The notes under the pieces were generated by a model, which searched no databases, was not told the origin of the DNA, and saw nothing but the letters and a program-made list of their open reading frames with translations. Of a DNA stretch of 34,251 nucleotides, positions 17,175 to 26,374 are shown in pieces. The stretch is from the NCBI GenBank assembly GCA_018829565.1, contig JAHJTW010000077.1:1-34251 (forward strand), given 5' to 3'. How positions within the stretch are numbered: the first letter of the stretch is position 1; each line of letters starts with the position of its first letter. Made by a program: the position numbers and the translations under genes. The DNA comes from a bacterium. GTDB taxonomy: Bacteria > Krumholzibacteriota > Krumholzibacteriia > LZORAL124-64-63.

Positions 17175-18086
17175 CTACCTGTCCCTTCGCCACATGAAAC
17201 CGGCCAATCCCAGCAACCTGCTTGCCGCCGGGCCGGCAGGCAGGACGGCGGCCAGGTGTTTCATGCCGGCCAGCCCGTGGCGTTGCGTCCGGATGGTCGC
17301 CTTCTCCAGCCCTTCGGCCCGGATCCAGGTCGCTTTGCCCTGGGCCGCGTCCTTGCCGGGACTCTTGCCCAGGAAGGCGGCGTCCCCGGTCACGTCCAGC
17401 AGATCGTCGGCGCCCTGGAAGGCCAGGCCGAGGTCGACGCCCGCCCGGTGGATTTCCTGCCGCTGCCTCGTCCCCGCCCCGGCCAGCAGGGCGCCGGCTT
17501 CCAGGGATGCGGCCAGGAGCATGGCCGTCTTGCGCCGGTGGATCCGTGAGACGTGGCGCGTGGTGGCCAGGATGCCCTCGGCGTCGAGATCGTCCTGTTG
17601 CCCCCCCACCATCCCCGCCGGGCCCACGGCGGCCGCCACCAGGCCCACCAGGGCGGCGCAATCTGTGCCTCCGGCCTGGGCCAGCCACTGGAAAGCCAAC
17701 GCCTGCAGCGCGTCCCCGGCCAGGATGGCGGTGGCCTCGTCGAAGGCGACGTGGCAGGTCGGCCGGCCCCGGCGCAGGTCGTCGTCGTCCATGGCGGGCA
17801 GGTCGTCGTGGATGAGGGAATAGGTGTGCAGACTTTCAAGGGCGCAGGCCGCGACGAGGGCGCTGTCCCTGCCGGCGACGGTCCCCCGCCCGATGCCCTG
17901 CAGGGCGTCGTAGGTCCACAGGAGAAGGACCGGACGCAGCCTCTTCCCGCCGGCCAGCAGGCTGTGGCGCATGGCCGCCTTCAACCGGGCGGGCACGTCC
18001 GCTTCTCCCTGAAGCAGGCGGCGCAAGGCCTGGTCGACCATCTTGCGTTCGGCGGCCAGTTCGCGGCCGAGCTCAACGCCCTCCAT
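17175..18086 (-). CDS. ispA: Polyprenyl (farnesyl/geranylgeranyl) diphosphate synthase
   Basis: LLAGGKRLRPVLLL, HDDLPAMDDDDLRRGRPTCH, LAFQGADDLLD. Confidence 0.95.
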   Translation of the reverse strand: MEGVELGRELAAERKMVDQALRRLLQGEADVPARLKAAMRHSLLAGGKRLRPVLLLWTYDALQGIGRGTVAGRDSALVAACALESLHTYSLIHDDLPAMDDDDLRRGRPTCHVAFDEATAILAGDALQALAFQWLAQAGGTDCAALVGLVAAAVGPAGMVGGQQDDLDAEGILATTRHVSRIHRRKTAMLLAASLEAGALLAGAGTRQRQEIHRAGVDLGLAFQGADDLLDVTGDAAFLGKSPGKDAAQGKATWIRAEGLEKATIRTQRHGLAGMKHLAAVLPAGPAASRLLGLAGFMWRRDR

Positions 18087-18960
18087 CCCACCCCTCCGCC
18101 CGGGCCATGGATTCGAAGGTGTTTTCCAGGAGCATGGCGATGGTCATGGGTCCGACGCCGCCGGGTACGGGGGTCAACGCCCCGGCACGGCCGGTCACGG
18201 CCGCGGCGTCCACGTCCCCCACCAGGCGCGTGCCCTTGGGATGGTCCGGGTCGTCGATCCGGTTGATTCCCACGTCGATCACCACCGCGCCCTCGCCGAT
18301 CTCTTCGCGTCCCAGGGCACAGGGGACTCCCATGGCGGCCACGACGATGTCGGCCCGCGAGGTGATCCCTGCGAGGTCGCGGGTTCCGGAGTGGCACATG
18401 GTCACGGTGGCGTTGCCCGTGGCGCCCTTCAGGGACATCAGCAGGGCCAGGGGCCTGCCGACGATGACGCTGCGGCCCACGATGGCGACGGTCCGACCGG
18501 CCACCGGGATCTCGTAATGGCTGCAGAGCCGCAGGATGCCCTTGGGCGTGCAGGGCACGAACCGGGGACTGCCGGCCACGAGCCGGCCCAGGTTCTCGGG
18601 GTGGAAGCCGTCCACGTCCTTGGCCGGGTCGACCGACAGCAGAACCTTGTCCTGGTCGATGCCCATTGGCAGCGGCAGCTGGACCAGGATGCCGTCGATG
18701 GCGGGATCGTCGTTGAGGGCCCGGATCAATTCCAGCACCCTGGCCTCGGGAGTGTCGGCGGGCAGACGGTGCGTCACGTGGTGGAAACCGACCGTTTCGC
18801 AGCCTTTCTCCTTGTGCTTGACGTAGACGTGGGAGGCGGGATCGTCCCCGACCAGGACCACGGCCAGTCCGGGACTGCGGGGCGCGGAACGCAGCCTGTT
18901 CCGGAGGTCGTCGAAAACGGCATCCCTCACCGGCACGCCCTTGAGCAGCTTGGTTTCCAT
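18073..18960 (-). CDS. folD: Bifunctional methylenetetrahydrofolate dehydrogenase/cyclohydrolase
   Basis: VKHKEKGCETVGF, GILVQLPLP, DKDVDGFHP-like segment, VGRSVIVGRPLALLM, PVPGGVGPMTIAMLLENT. Confidence 0.96.
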   Translation of the reverse strand: METKLLKGVPVRDAVFDDLRNRLRSAPRSPGLAVVLVGDDPASHVYVKHKEKGCETVGFHHVTHRLPADTPEARVLELIRALNDDPAIDGILVQLPLPMGIDQDKVLLSVDPAKDVDGFHPENLGRLVAGSPRFVPCTPKGILRLCSHYEIPVAGRTVAIVGRSVIVGRPLALLMSLKGATGNATVTMCHSGTRDLAGITSRADIVVAAMGVPCALGREEIGEGAVVIDVGINRIDDPDHPKGTRLVGDVDAAAVTGRAGALTPVPGGVGPMTIAMLLENTFESMARAEGWDGGR

Positions 18961-18990
18961 GGCATCCCTTCCCCGTCGCCGGTCCCGAAG

Positions 18991-20553
18991 CTACTTGGCG
19001 AATGCGGTGGCCCGCGTCTCCCGGATGACCATCACCTTGATCTGCCCGGGATATTCCAGTTCCCCTTCGATCCTGCGGCTGACCTCCTCGGCCAGGACGG
19101 CGGCATCGGCGTCGGAGACCTTGGTATGGTTCACCAGCACCCTGACCTCGCGCCCGGCCTGGATGGCGAACGACTTCTCCACGCCCTCGAAGCTGTCGGC
19201 GATCTGTTCCAGGTTCTCCAGACGCTGCACGTAGGAGTCGAGACTCTCGCGGCGGGCTCCCGGTCGGGAGGCCGAGACCGCATCCGCGGCGGCGGTGATG
19301 AAGGTGTACGGGGTGGCGGCCTCGACGTCCTGGTGGTGCCCTCCCACCGCGTTGATCACGGAATCGTTCTCGCCGAACTTCTTGCAAAGCCGGGCCCCGA
19401 TGACAGCGTGCGGTCCCTCGATCTCGTGGTCGGCGGCCTTGCCGATGTCGTGAAGGAACCCGCACCGCCTGGCCAGGCGGGAATCCAGCCCCAGCTCCGC
19501 CGCGATGATCGCCGCGACGGCGGCCACCTCCTTGGAGTGGTTCAGGAGGTTCTGCCCGTAACTCGAGCGGTAATGCAGGCGTCCGATGTAGGGGAACATC
19601 TCGGGTCGGATGTTCTGCAGGTTGAGCTCGATACAGGCCTGCTCCCCGATTTCCCGGATGCGCTCCTGCATCTCCTGATCGGTCTTCTTGACCACTTCCT
19701 CGATGCGGCCGGGGTGGATCCGGCCGTCCCGGATGAGGATCTCGAGCGACTGGCGGGCGACCTCCCTCCTCACCGGATCGAATCCCGAGACGATCACGGC
19801 GCCGGGCGTGTCGTCGATGATGACGTCGATCCCGGTCGCGAGCTCGAAGGCCCTGATGTTGCGTCCTTCCCGCCCGATGATGCGGCCCTTCATGTCGTCG
19901 CTGGGGAGATCCACGACGGAGACCGTGCTCTCCGCGACGTGTTCGGAAGCGTAGCGCTGGACGGCGAGGCTGAGGATCTTGATGGCCTCCCGCCGCGAGG
20001 ACCGCTCGGTCTCCTCGCGCACCTGCTTGATGGACTGGGCGGCAGCCATCCTGGCCTCCCCCACCATGTTCTCCATGAGCTGCTGCCTGGCGCGATCGGC
20101 GGTCATGCCTGCGATCTGCTCCAGCTTGAGGTTCTGCTCCTCCAGGAAGCGCTCGGCCTGGACGCGGGCCCGTTCCACCTCGTCCCACCGGACTTTCAGA
20201 TCCTCTTCCTGGGCGTCGAGCCGGGTCTCCTTGGCGTCGATGAAGGCGACCTTCTTGTTGAGGTTGTCCTCCCGGAGATCCAGGGCCTCCTGCCGGCGCC
20301 GGCTCTCCAGCCGATCCCGTTCCGTGTCCTTCTCGAACTTCTGGCGGGCCTGGAAGAATTCCTCCTTGGCCTCGAGCTGGGCGCTCTTGACCAGGGCGGA
20401 AGCCTCCTTCCGGGCATCATCGAGCAGGCGGTCGCAGCGGGCGGAAGCCTGTCCGTGCTGCTTCTCGTAGCTCCTCTTGAAGGTGAACCAGCCAAGGAGG
20501 AAAAAGACGACGGCGATGATGCAGCCGAAGACGTACGCAGATACCTGCGGCAT
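18991..20553 (-). CDS. rny: Ribonuclease Y
   Basis: N-terminal TM, long coiled coil, KH motif GRIIGREGRNIRAFE, HD motif GFLHDIGKAADHE; RBS gaggag before ATG at 20553. Confidence 0.95.
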   Translation of the reverse strand: MPQVSAYVFGCIIAVVFFLLGWFTFKRSYEKQHGQASARCDRLLDDARKEASALVKSAQLEAKEEFFQARQKFEKDTERDRLESRRRQEALDLREDNLNKKVAFIDAKETRLDAQEEDLKVRWDEVERARVQAERFLEEQNLKLEQIAGMTADRARQQLMENMVGEARMAAAQSIKQVREETERSSRREAIKILSLAVQRYASEHVAESTVSVVDLPSDDMKGRIIGREGRNIRAFELATGIDVIIDDTPGAVIVSGFDPVRREVARQSLEILIRDGRIHPGRIEEVVKKTDQEMQERIREIGEQACIELNLQNIRPEMFPYIGRLHYRSSYGQNLLNHSKEVAAVAAIIAAELGLDSRLARRCGFLHDIGKAADHEIEGPHAVIGARLCKKFGENDSVINAVGGHHQDVEAATPYTFITAAADAVSASRPGARRESLDSYVQRLENLEQIADSFEGVEKSFAIQAGREVRVLVNHTKVSDADAAVLAEEVSRRIEGELEYPGQIKVMVIRETRATAFAK

Positions 20554-20589
20554 GGCCACTCCTCTCATGTATCCAGGCAGAAGGAGGAA

Positions 20590-20775
20590 ATCAGGAGTGG
20601 ATGCGGCTGGCTACCCCGCCCGGTCGTGTGCGTCGGAAGCAACTGAACCGAGTTGCTCCAGGTGGGTTTCCTGTTCCGGACCGCGGAAGTCCTCCGGGGA
20701 GGCCTGTCCTTGGACCGGAAACTCCGGAATCCCATGAGTGAAGTGTTGGCTCACTTGTACGACACATCACGTGCC
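20590..20775 (-). ncRNA. ssrS: Probable 6S RNA
   Basis: Between zapA and rny. Minus strand begins gtgatgtgtcgtacaagtgagccaacactt and ends gggtagccagccgcatccac; terminal stem gtg-atgtg/cgcatccac, and the internal hairpin gcaac-tcggttca-gttgc resembles the E. coli 6S layout. Confidence 0.75.
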
Positions 20776-21096
20776 GGGCAGGGAATCACCACCGATTCCA
20801 TGGGGGCGGCCGCGCGAAACCTCGGCGTCCAGAAGCCTCGCCATCCGAACAGATCTATCTTCAAAGGCATCCTGGTTCTCCAGGGTGCTACGCCGTTCGC
20901 GGAACAGCTCGTCGGCAATGTTCACAGCGGCGAGGATGGCGATCTTCATCGTGGATGCCACAGGCGTCCGCCCTGCGACCTCCGTCATCCTCTCGCTGAC
21001 GAAATCGGCAACTTCCTTCACATATCCGGGATCGGCGTCACCCCGGAGGGTGTACTCCTTGCCGAAAATGGTCACTGTTACGCTTTTTGGTTCCAA
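20767..21096 (-). CDS. zapA: Cell division protein ZapA
   Basis: VTVTIFGKEYTLRGDADPGYVKEVADFVSERMTEVA...KIAILAAVNIADELF. Confidence 0.88.
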   Translation of the reverse strand: MEPKSVTVTIFGKEYTLRGDADPGYVKEVADFVSERMTEVAGRTPVASTMKIAILAAVNIADELFRERRSTLENQDAFEDRSVRMARLLDAEVSRGRPHGIGGDSLPGT

Positions 21097-21135
21097 ACTC
21101 GACCGTTTCCCCTGCCGGCAGGAAGCCGGCGCAAC

Positions 21136-21405
21136 CTAGCCCAGAGCTTCGAGCTGCTGCAGAAGCCCTCCGACCTTGTCCTCGATTTCCTTCCTCTTCT
21201 CCTCGTAAGCCTCGACCAGGTCGGCGCCCTCCCGGGCCTCCGCCAATTCCCTGGCAAGGCGTGCTTTCTCTTCCTCTTGCCCCGCGAGACCGGCCTCGAG
21301 TTCCTGGCAGCGGCCCTGGAGCCGTACGTTCTCGGCGCGCAGTTCCTTGATGAGGCCGACCGCTTCCAGGACCTTGGCTTCCAGAATGCTCAGATTGCTT
21401 TCCAT
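21136..21405 (-). CDS. ZapB-like short coiled-coil protein
   Basis: MESNLSILEAKVLEAVGLIKELRAENVRLQ...; all coiled coil, immediately upstream of zapA. Confidence 0.65.
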   Translation of the reverse strand: MESNLSILEAKVLEAVGLIKELRAENVRLQGRCQELEAGLAGQEEEKARLARELAEAREGADLVEAYEEKRKEIEDKVGGLLQQLEALG

Positions 21406-21466
21406 GGCGCGACTCTTTCATCCCTGAAATTCCGGCGTCTGGTGGGCGGGGATGGACCGCGCCCGG

Positions 21467-23923
21467 CTAAGCTCGTGTATCTATATCCAGTTCCCGCTTC
21501 AGGGCTTCCAGAATGATTGAAATGGCCCTGTCAACGGTCTTCCCCTTCAAGTTACCCTTACCCGACCTGAACATCAAGCGAATTCCAAAGGCCCCGGTTC
21601 CTTCCGGCAATCCCTTGCCGCGATAGACGTCGAAGAGCTCGACCGACTCGAGAAGCTCCCCTCCGGAATCCCGCACGACCGTCTCGACCTGCCGGTAGGC
21701 GACCCCCTGGGGCACCAGCAGGGAAAGATCCCGCTTCACGACGGGAAAGCGCGTAAACGGCTTGTAACGAACATCTTCAGGGGACATCTTCAGGTATTCC
21801 ATGTCGATTTCGGCGACGGCCACCCGCGACTCGACGCCGAACGACTCGGCCACCTGGGAGGCGACGTGCCCAGCCGATCCGATCCGTCGGCCCTCGCCGT
21901 CCTTCACGACCCACTGGGCCCCGGCCTCGAGCCACGGTTCGGCGGGACCGGGTTCCAGCGCGAGGGGCAACCTCAGCAGGACCCCCAGATCCTCCAGCGC
22001 CGCCTTGAGGGCCAGCAGGTCGGACGGGATGCCGTCCATCCCCACGGTGCGATCGCCGGCGATGCAGATCTGGAGGAAGGCCGGTTCCGCCGGCAACAGG
22101 CGGTCGTCGGCCTGCGGCCCCAGGTCGGTTCTCTCCTGCCCCGGACGGAAAACCCGGTTGATCTGGAAGAGGCGCAAGGGGGTGCGGGCTCCGGAATTGA
22201 GGTTGTGGCGCGCCACGCGCAGAAGTGAAGGGACCAGGGCGGTCCTCAGCTGGGTGTCCCCCCCATGGTGGGGATTGACCACCGCGAGCAGTTCCCGCCG
22301 GGGATCGTCCTCGGGCAGACCCAGCCTGTCCGTTTCCCCGGGGCCGGCGAAGCTCGAGGTGACCACCTCATGGTAGCCCGAAGCGGCCAGCCAGTGGCGG
22401 ATCTTGCCCAGGGCGACGTCCAGGGGACGCCGCAACCCCCCTCCGCTGCCCCGGAATCCCTCGTCCGACCGGATGTTGTCCAGACCGTAACTGCGGGCGA
22501 TCTCCTCGATGAGATCCACCTCCTGCAGCAGGTCCCTGCGGAATGAAGGCACCTGGACCATCATGTTCACCGCGCTGGCGTTGCTCGACTGGGCGTTGCC
22601 CATGGGCTGGACTTTCAGGCCCAATCGCTGGAGCAGCTGGGCGGCCTCGTCCGTGGTGATGCGGGTGCCGAGCATGCGGTTGACCTGCCAGATGCGCAGG
22701 GGAACGGCCTCGGGGCCCTTGCGGTCAGGATCCTGGCGGTCGGCCCAGTCCTTGACGATCACGGCCCCGGCCAGTTCCTGCATCAGGTGCAGGGCGCGCT
22801 GGGCGGCCTTCTCGACCATGTCCCAGTCGGCCCCCCGCTCGAACCGGTAGCTGCTCTCGCTGATCAGTCCCATACCCCGGCTGGCGGTCCGCACCAGGCC
22901 CGGATTGAAGAAGGCGCTCTCGAGGAGGACCTCGGTGGTCTCTTCGCTCACCTCGGTGTTCGCCAGCCCCATGACCCCGGCCAGGGCCACCGGTCCCCGC
23001 TGATCGCAGATGAGCAGGGTGTCCGGATCGACCTCCCGGTCGGCGTCGTCCAGGGTCGTCACCCGCGTCGGTTTCCCCGCCCGCCGGATGCTGATGGTCG
23101 TCCCTGACAGCTTGGACTTGTCGAAGGCGTGCAGGGGCTGGCCCAGCTCGAACAGGACGTAGTTGGTGATGTCGACCAGGTTGTTGATGGGCCGGCTGCC
23201 GACCGCCATGAGGCGCCGCTGCATCCAGGCGGGCGACGGCCCGACGGTGATGTCCCGGGCGGCGAAAGCCATGTAACGGGGGCAGTCCGCGTAGTCCGCA
23301 ACCTTGACGGTGAGGCCGAGGTTCTCGCCGCTCTGCTGGGAGCCCCAGGCAGGCGGCAGCGAGACCTTGGTCCCGTAGATGGCGGCCACTTCCCTCGCCA
23401 CGCCCAGATGGCTCAGCCAGTCGGGGCGGTTGGGCGTGACCTCGATGTCCAGGACGGTGTCCGAGAACCCGAAGAGTTCGTCGGCGCTCGCTCCCGGAGG
23501 CAGGTCGGTGTCGAGCTCCATGATGCCGGATGAGTCGTCCCCCAGTTCCAGCTCGGTCGCCGAACAGATCATGCCCTGGCTGATTTCGCCCCGGATCTTG
23601 GTCTTCTTCAGGACCAGGCCCCCGGGCAGCTCGGCCCCGACGCGGGCGAAGAGGACGGTCAGGCCCGCCCTGACGTTGGGCGCCCCGCAGACCACGGGGA
23701 CGGGTTCGCCGCTGCCGTCGTCGACCTTGCAGACGCTCAAGCGGTCGGCGCCCGGATGCCGGCCCTGTTCCAGGACCCGGGCCACGACGACGCCGGGGAA
23801 GGACTGCTTGAATTCCTCGACGCTCTCGACGTTGAGGCCGGCGGAGGTGAGCTTGGCCGCCAGGCCCGCCGCGGAGTCGTCCCAGGTGACGAAATCACTG
23901 AGCCAGTCCAGGCTGATCTTCAC
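21467..23923 (-). CDS. pheT: Phenylalanyl-tRNA synthetase beta subunit
   Basis: GTG start KISLDWLSDFV; VTPNRPDWLSHLGVAREVAAIYG; RSYGLDNI; GTGA overlap with pheS. Confidence 0.96.
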   Translation of the reverse strand: MKISLDWLSDFVTWDDSAAGLAAKLTSAGLNVESVEEFKQSFPGVVVARVLEQGRHPGADRLSVCKVDDGSGEPVPVVCGAPNVRAGLTVLFARVGAELPGGLVLKKTKIRGEISQGMICSATELELGDDSSGIMELDTDLPPGASADELFGFSDTVLDIEVTPNRPDWLSHLGVAREVAAIYGTKVSLPPAWGSQQSGENLGLTVKVADYADCPRYMAFAARDITVGPSPAWMQRRLMAVGSRPINNLVDITNYVLFELGQPLHAFDKSKLSGTTISIRRAGKPTRVTTLDDADREVDPDTLLICDQRGPVALAGVMGLANTEVSEETTEVLLESAFFNPGLVRTASRGMGLISESSYRFERGADWDMVEKAAQRALHLMQELAGAVIVKDWADRQDPDRKGPEAVPLRIWQVNRMLGTRITTDEAAQLLQRLGLKVQPMGNAQSSNASAVNMMVQVPSFRRDLLQEVDLIEEIARSYGLDNIRSDEGFRGSGGGLRRPLDVALGKIRHWLAASGYHEVVTSSFAGPGETDRLGLPEDDPRRELLAVVNPHHGGDTQLRTALVPSLLRVARHNLNSGARTPLRLFQINRVFRPGQERTDLGPQADDRLLPAEPAFLQICIAGDRTVGMDGIPSDLLALKAALEDLGVLLRLPLALEPGPAEPWLEAGAQWVVKDGEGRRIGSAGHVASQVAESFGVESRVAVAEIDMEYLKMSPEDVRYKPFTRFPVVKRDLSLLVPQGVAYRQVETVVRDSGGELLESVELFDVYRGKGLPEGTGAFGIRLMFRSGKGNLKGKTVDRAISIILEALKRELDIDTRA

Positions 23924-24948
23924 AGGACACCTCGGAATTGTTGCAGGAAACGGAGGTCGTTCTCGTACAGGAGGCGGATGTCGTCGATCCCGTACTTGAG
24001 CATGGCGATCCGATCGATTCCCATGCCGAAGGCGAAGCCCGTGTACTTGTCCTCGGGATAGCCCGCGGCCTTGAACACGTTGGGATGCACCATGCCGGCG
24101 CCCATGATCTCCAGCCACCCGGTCTGGCCGCAGACGCCGCACCCGGCGCCGCGGCAGGACACGCATTGCATGTCCACCTCGACCGAAGGCTCGGTGAAGG
24201 GGAAGTAGTGCGGACGGAAGCGGGTCGGCTCGGCTGCCCCGAAGAACAGCCGGACGAAGGTGTCCACGGTCGACTTCAGGTCGGCCATGCTGATGGCCCG
24301 GTCCACGACCAGCCCCTCGATCTGGAAGAACTCCGAGGAGTGGGAAGCGTCGGCGTTCTCGTTGCGGTAGACCCTGCCCGGGAAGATGCAGGCCAGGGGC
24401 GGCTCGGTCCGTTCCATGGTCCGCACCTGGACGGGCGAGGTCTGGGTCCGCAGGCACACCTTCTCGTTGATGTAGAAGGTGTCCTGGATGTCCCGGGCGG
24501 GATGGTCGGCGGGAAAGTTCAAGGCCGTGAAGTTGTAGTAGTCGAGTTCGACCTCGGGGCCGTCGCCCCGGGTGAAGCCCATCCCGTAGAAGATGTCGCA
24601 GATGGATTCGAGCACCGAGGTGAGCGGATGGATCGTCCCCTGCCCGGTGACCGGACCGGCCGGGACGGTCAGATCCCAGCGACCGGTACCCGTCGCGGGC
24701 CCGGCGGCCTTCAGGGAGGCCAGGCGGGCGTCGATCAGGTCGCCGAGAGCGACCTTGACCCGGTTGAGTTCCGCGCCCACCGCGGGCCGCTCGGCGTCGG
24801 GAACGTCCTTCAGCCCGCGCAGCAGGAGGGTCAGTTCGCCCTTGCGGCCGAGCAGGGCCACCCGGGCCTTCTCGAGCTCATCCAGCCCCGCCGCCGATTC
24901 GATCCGGGCCGTGCCCTCCGCATGCAGGCGGGCGATGGTTTCCTTCAT
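23920..24948 (-). CDS. pheS: Phenylalanyl-tRNA synthetase alpha subunit
   Basis: HPLTSVLESICDIFYGMGF, DTFYINEKVCLRTQTSPVQVRTM, GMGIDRIAMLKYGIDDIR. Confidence 0.96.
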   Translation of the reverse strand: MKETIARLHAEGTARIESAAGLDELEKARVALLGRKGELTLLLRGLKDVPDAERPAVGAELNRVKVALGDLIDARLASLKAAGPATGTGRWDLTVPAGPVTGQGTIHPLTSVLESICDIFYGMGFTRGDGPEVELDYYNFTALNFPADHPARDIQDTFYINEKVCLRTQTSPVQVRTMERTEPPLACIFPGRVYRNENADASHSSEFFQIEGLVVDRAISMADLKSTVDTFVRLFFGAAEPTRFRPHYFPFTEPSVEVDMQCVSCRGAGCGVCGQTGWLEIMGAGMVHPNVFKAAGYPEDKYTGFAFGMGIDRIAMLKYGIDDIRLLYENDLRFLQQFRGVL

Positions 24949-25069
24949 CTTGGGTCCTTTGCTCCGCCGATGACCCCGGCGGAAAAACCGAGACGCCGGC
25001 CTGTCGGATCGAGGCCGGCGCCCGCGGGGGGTGACATGATCACGGGACCGGACGGCGTCCCGCCTGCGA

Positions 25070-25423
25070 TCAAAGGGCGCTCTTGGCAGCCTCGGCCAGC
25101 TTGGCGAAAGCGGCGGAATCGTGCACCGCCAGATCGGCCAGGACCTTGCGGTCGATCTCGATCTCGGCCTTCTTCAGCCCGTTGATGAAGTGGCTGTAGC
25201 TGAGCCCGTTGAGGCGGGCGGCGGCGTTGATCCGGGTGATCCACAGGCGCCGGAAATCCCGCTTCTTGTTGCGCCGGTCGCGGTAGGCGTAAGCCAGCGC
25301 CCGGTCGACGGATTCGCGAGCGGTCACGTACTGGTTGCTGCGCGCCCCGACGAATCCCTTGGCCCGCTTGAGGTACTTCTTGCGCCGCTGCTTGGCGGCC
25401 GGGTTGTTTGTTGCCCTGGGCAT
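25070..25423 (-). CDS. rplT: 50S ribosomal protein L20
   Basis: [39 protein letters not shown]...[27 protein letters not shown]. Confidence 0.97.
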   Translation of the reverse strand: MPRATNNPAAKQRRKKYLKRAKGFVGARSNQYVTARESVDRALAYAYRDRRNKKRDFRRLWITRINAAARLNGLSYSHFINGLKKAEIEIDRKVLADLAVHDSAAFAKLAEAAKSAL

Positions 25424-25471
25424 TGCTTTGCCTCCTTGTTGGCCGGCCCCACCGGGGGCGGGAAACGGGAA

Positions 25472-25675
25472 TTACTTGTTGCCGGCCAGCATCCGGCGGG
25501 CGCGGGCTTCGTCACTGGGAGCCAGCACCCCGGATTTGCGCAGGTTGCGCAAACGCTTGGGACTCTTGGCGGTGAACAGGTGGCCCGTGTAGGCCCTGCT
25601 GCGCTTGACCTTTCCGCTGCCGGTGAACTTGAACCGCTTGGCGGCGGACCGGTTGGTCTTCATCTTGTTACCCAT
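25472..25675 (-). CDS. rpmI: 50S ribosomal protein L35
   Basis: [47 protein letters not shown]. Confidence 0.96.
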   Translation of the reverse strand: MGNKMKTNRSAAKRFKFTGSGKVKRSRAYTGHLFTAKSPKRLRNLRKSGVLAPSDEARARRMLAGNK

Positions 25676-25776
25676 GATTCCTGCCTCTTTCGCTTCCGCA
25701 CCCGGCGGCCTCCGCCCCTGCAGGGGCCGTGCACGGCGAGCGCTCTTCGAACCGGTTTCGTCCGACGACGGACGGG

Positions 25777-26298
25777 CTATTTGGCCTTGTTCGGGGCGAG
25801 CACGAAGGTGATCAGCCGGCCCTCCCGCTGGGGCTGGGATTCCCTGACCCCGTACTCGGCCACCTCCTGCGTGAGGTGGTTGAGGAACTCCAGGGCCAGA
25901 TCCATGTGCGTGATCTCGCGGCCCCGGAAACGCATCACGATCTTCACCTTGTTCCCCGCTTCGAGGAACTTGACGATGTGCTTCTTCTTGAAATCGTAGT
26001 CGTGATCGTCGGTCTTCGGCCTGAACTGGATGGTCTTGATCTTGACCGTGTGGGAAGCCTGCCGGGCCTTGCGCGCCTTCTTGCTCTGCTCGTACTTGAA
26101 CTTCCCGTAGTCCATGATCTTGCACACGGGCGGGCGCGCGTTGGGAGCGACCTCCACCAGGTCCAGCCCCCGCTCCTCGGCTTTGGCCAGGGCCTCGGCC
26201 GTATCGAGGATTCCCAGTTGTTCGCCGTCCTCGTCGACGACCATCACCTTGGGAATCCTGATCATCCGGTTGACCCGGGTCACCTTGTTTCCCTTGAT
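25777..26298 (-). CDS. infC: Translation initiation factor IF-3, probable AUC start
   Basis: [51 protein letters not shown] at 26307-26312, 8 nt from ATC at 26298-26296 (ATC AAG GGA AAC AAG). Confidence 0.9.
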   Translation of the reverse strand: MKGNKVTRVNRMIRIPKVMVVDEDGEQLGILDTAEALAKAEERGLDLVEVAPNARPPVCKIMDYGKFKYEQSKKARKARQASHTVKIKTIQFRPKTDDHDYDFKKKHIVKFLEAGNKVKIVMRFRGREITHMDLALEFLNHLTQEVAEYGVRESQPQREGRLITFVLAPNKAK

Positions 26299-26345
26299 AA
26301 GCCAAACCTCCTGTAGGGGTCGGGACCGCCCGCCGGCCGACCGGC

Positions 26346-26374
26346 AAAGAAAAAGGCGGACACCATGGTCCGCC
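26346..26374 (-). terminator. Intrinsic terminator/attenuator between thrS and infC
   Basis: Minus strand GGCGGAC-catggt-GTCCGCC then TTTTTCTTT. Confidence 0.75.

Noticed and set aside
18043-20646. 867 aa plus-strand ORF opposite rny/folD
   Set aside because: Antisense shadow of high-GC coding sequence; low-complexity composition, while rny and folD on the minus strand are unambiguous.
24945-25244. pheM-like attenuator peptide before pheS
   Set aside because: Short ORF MSPPAGAGLDPTGRRLGFSAGV has one Phe and no clear RBS.
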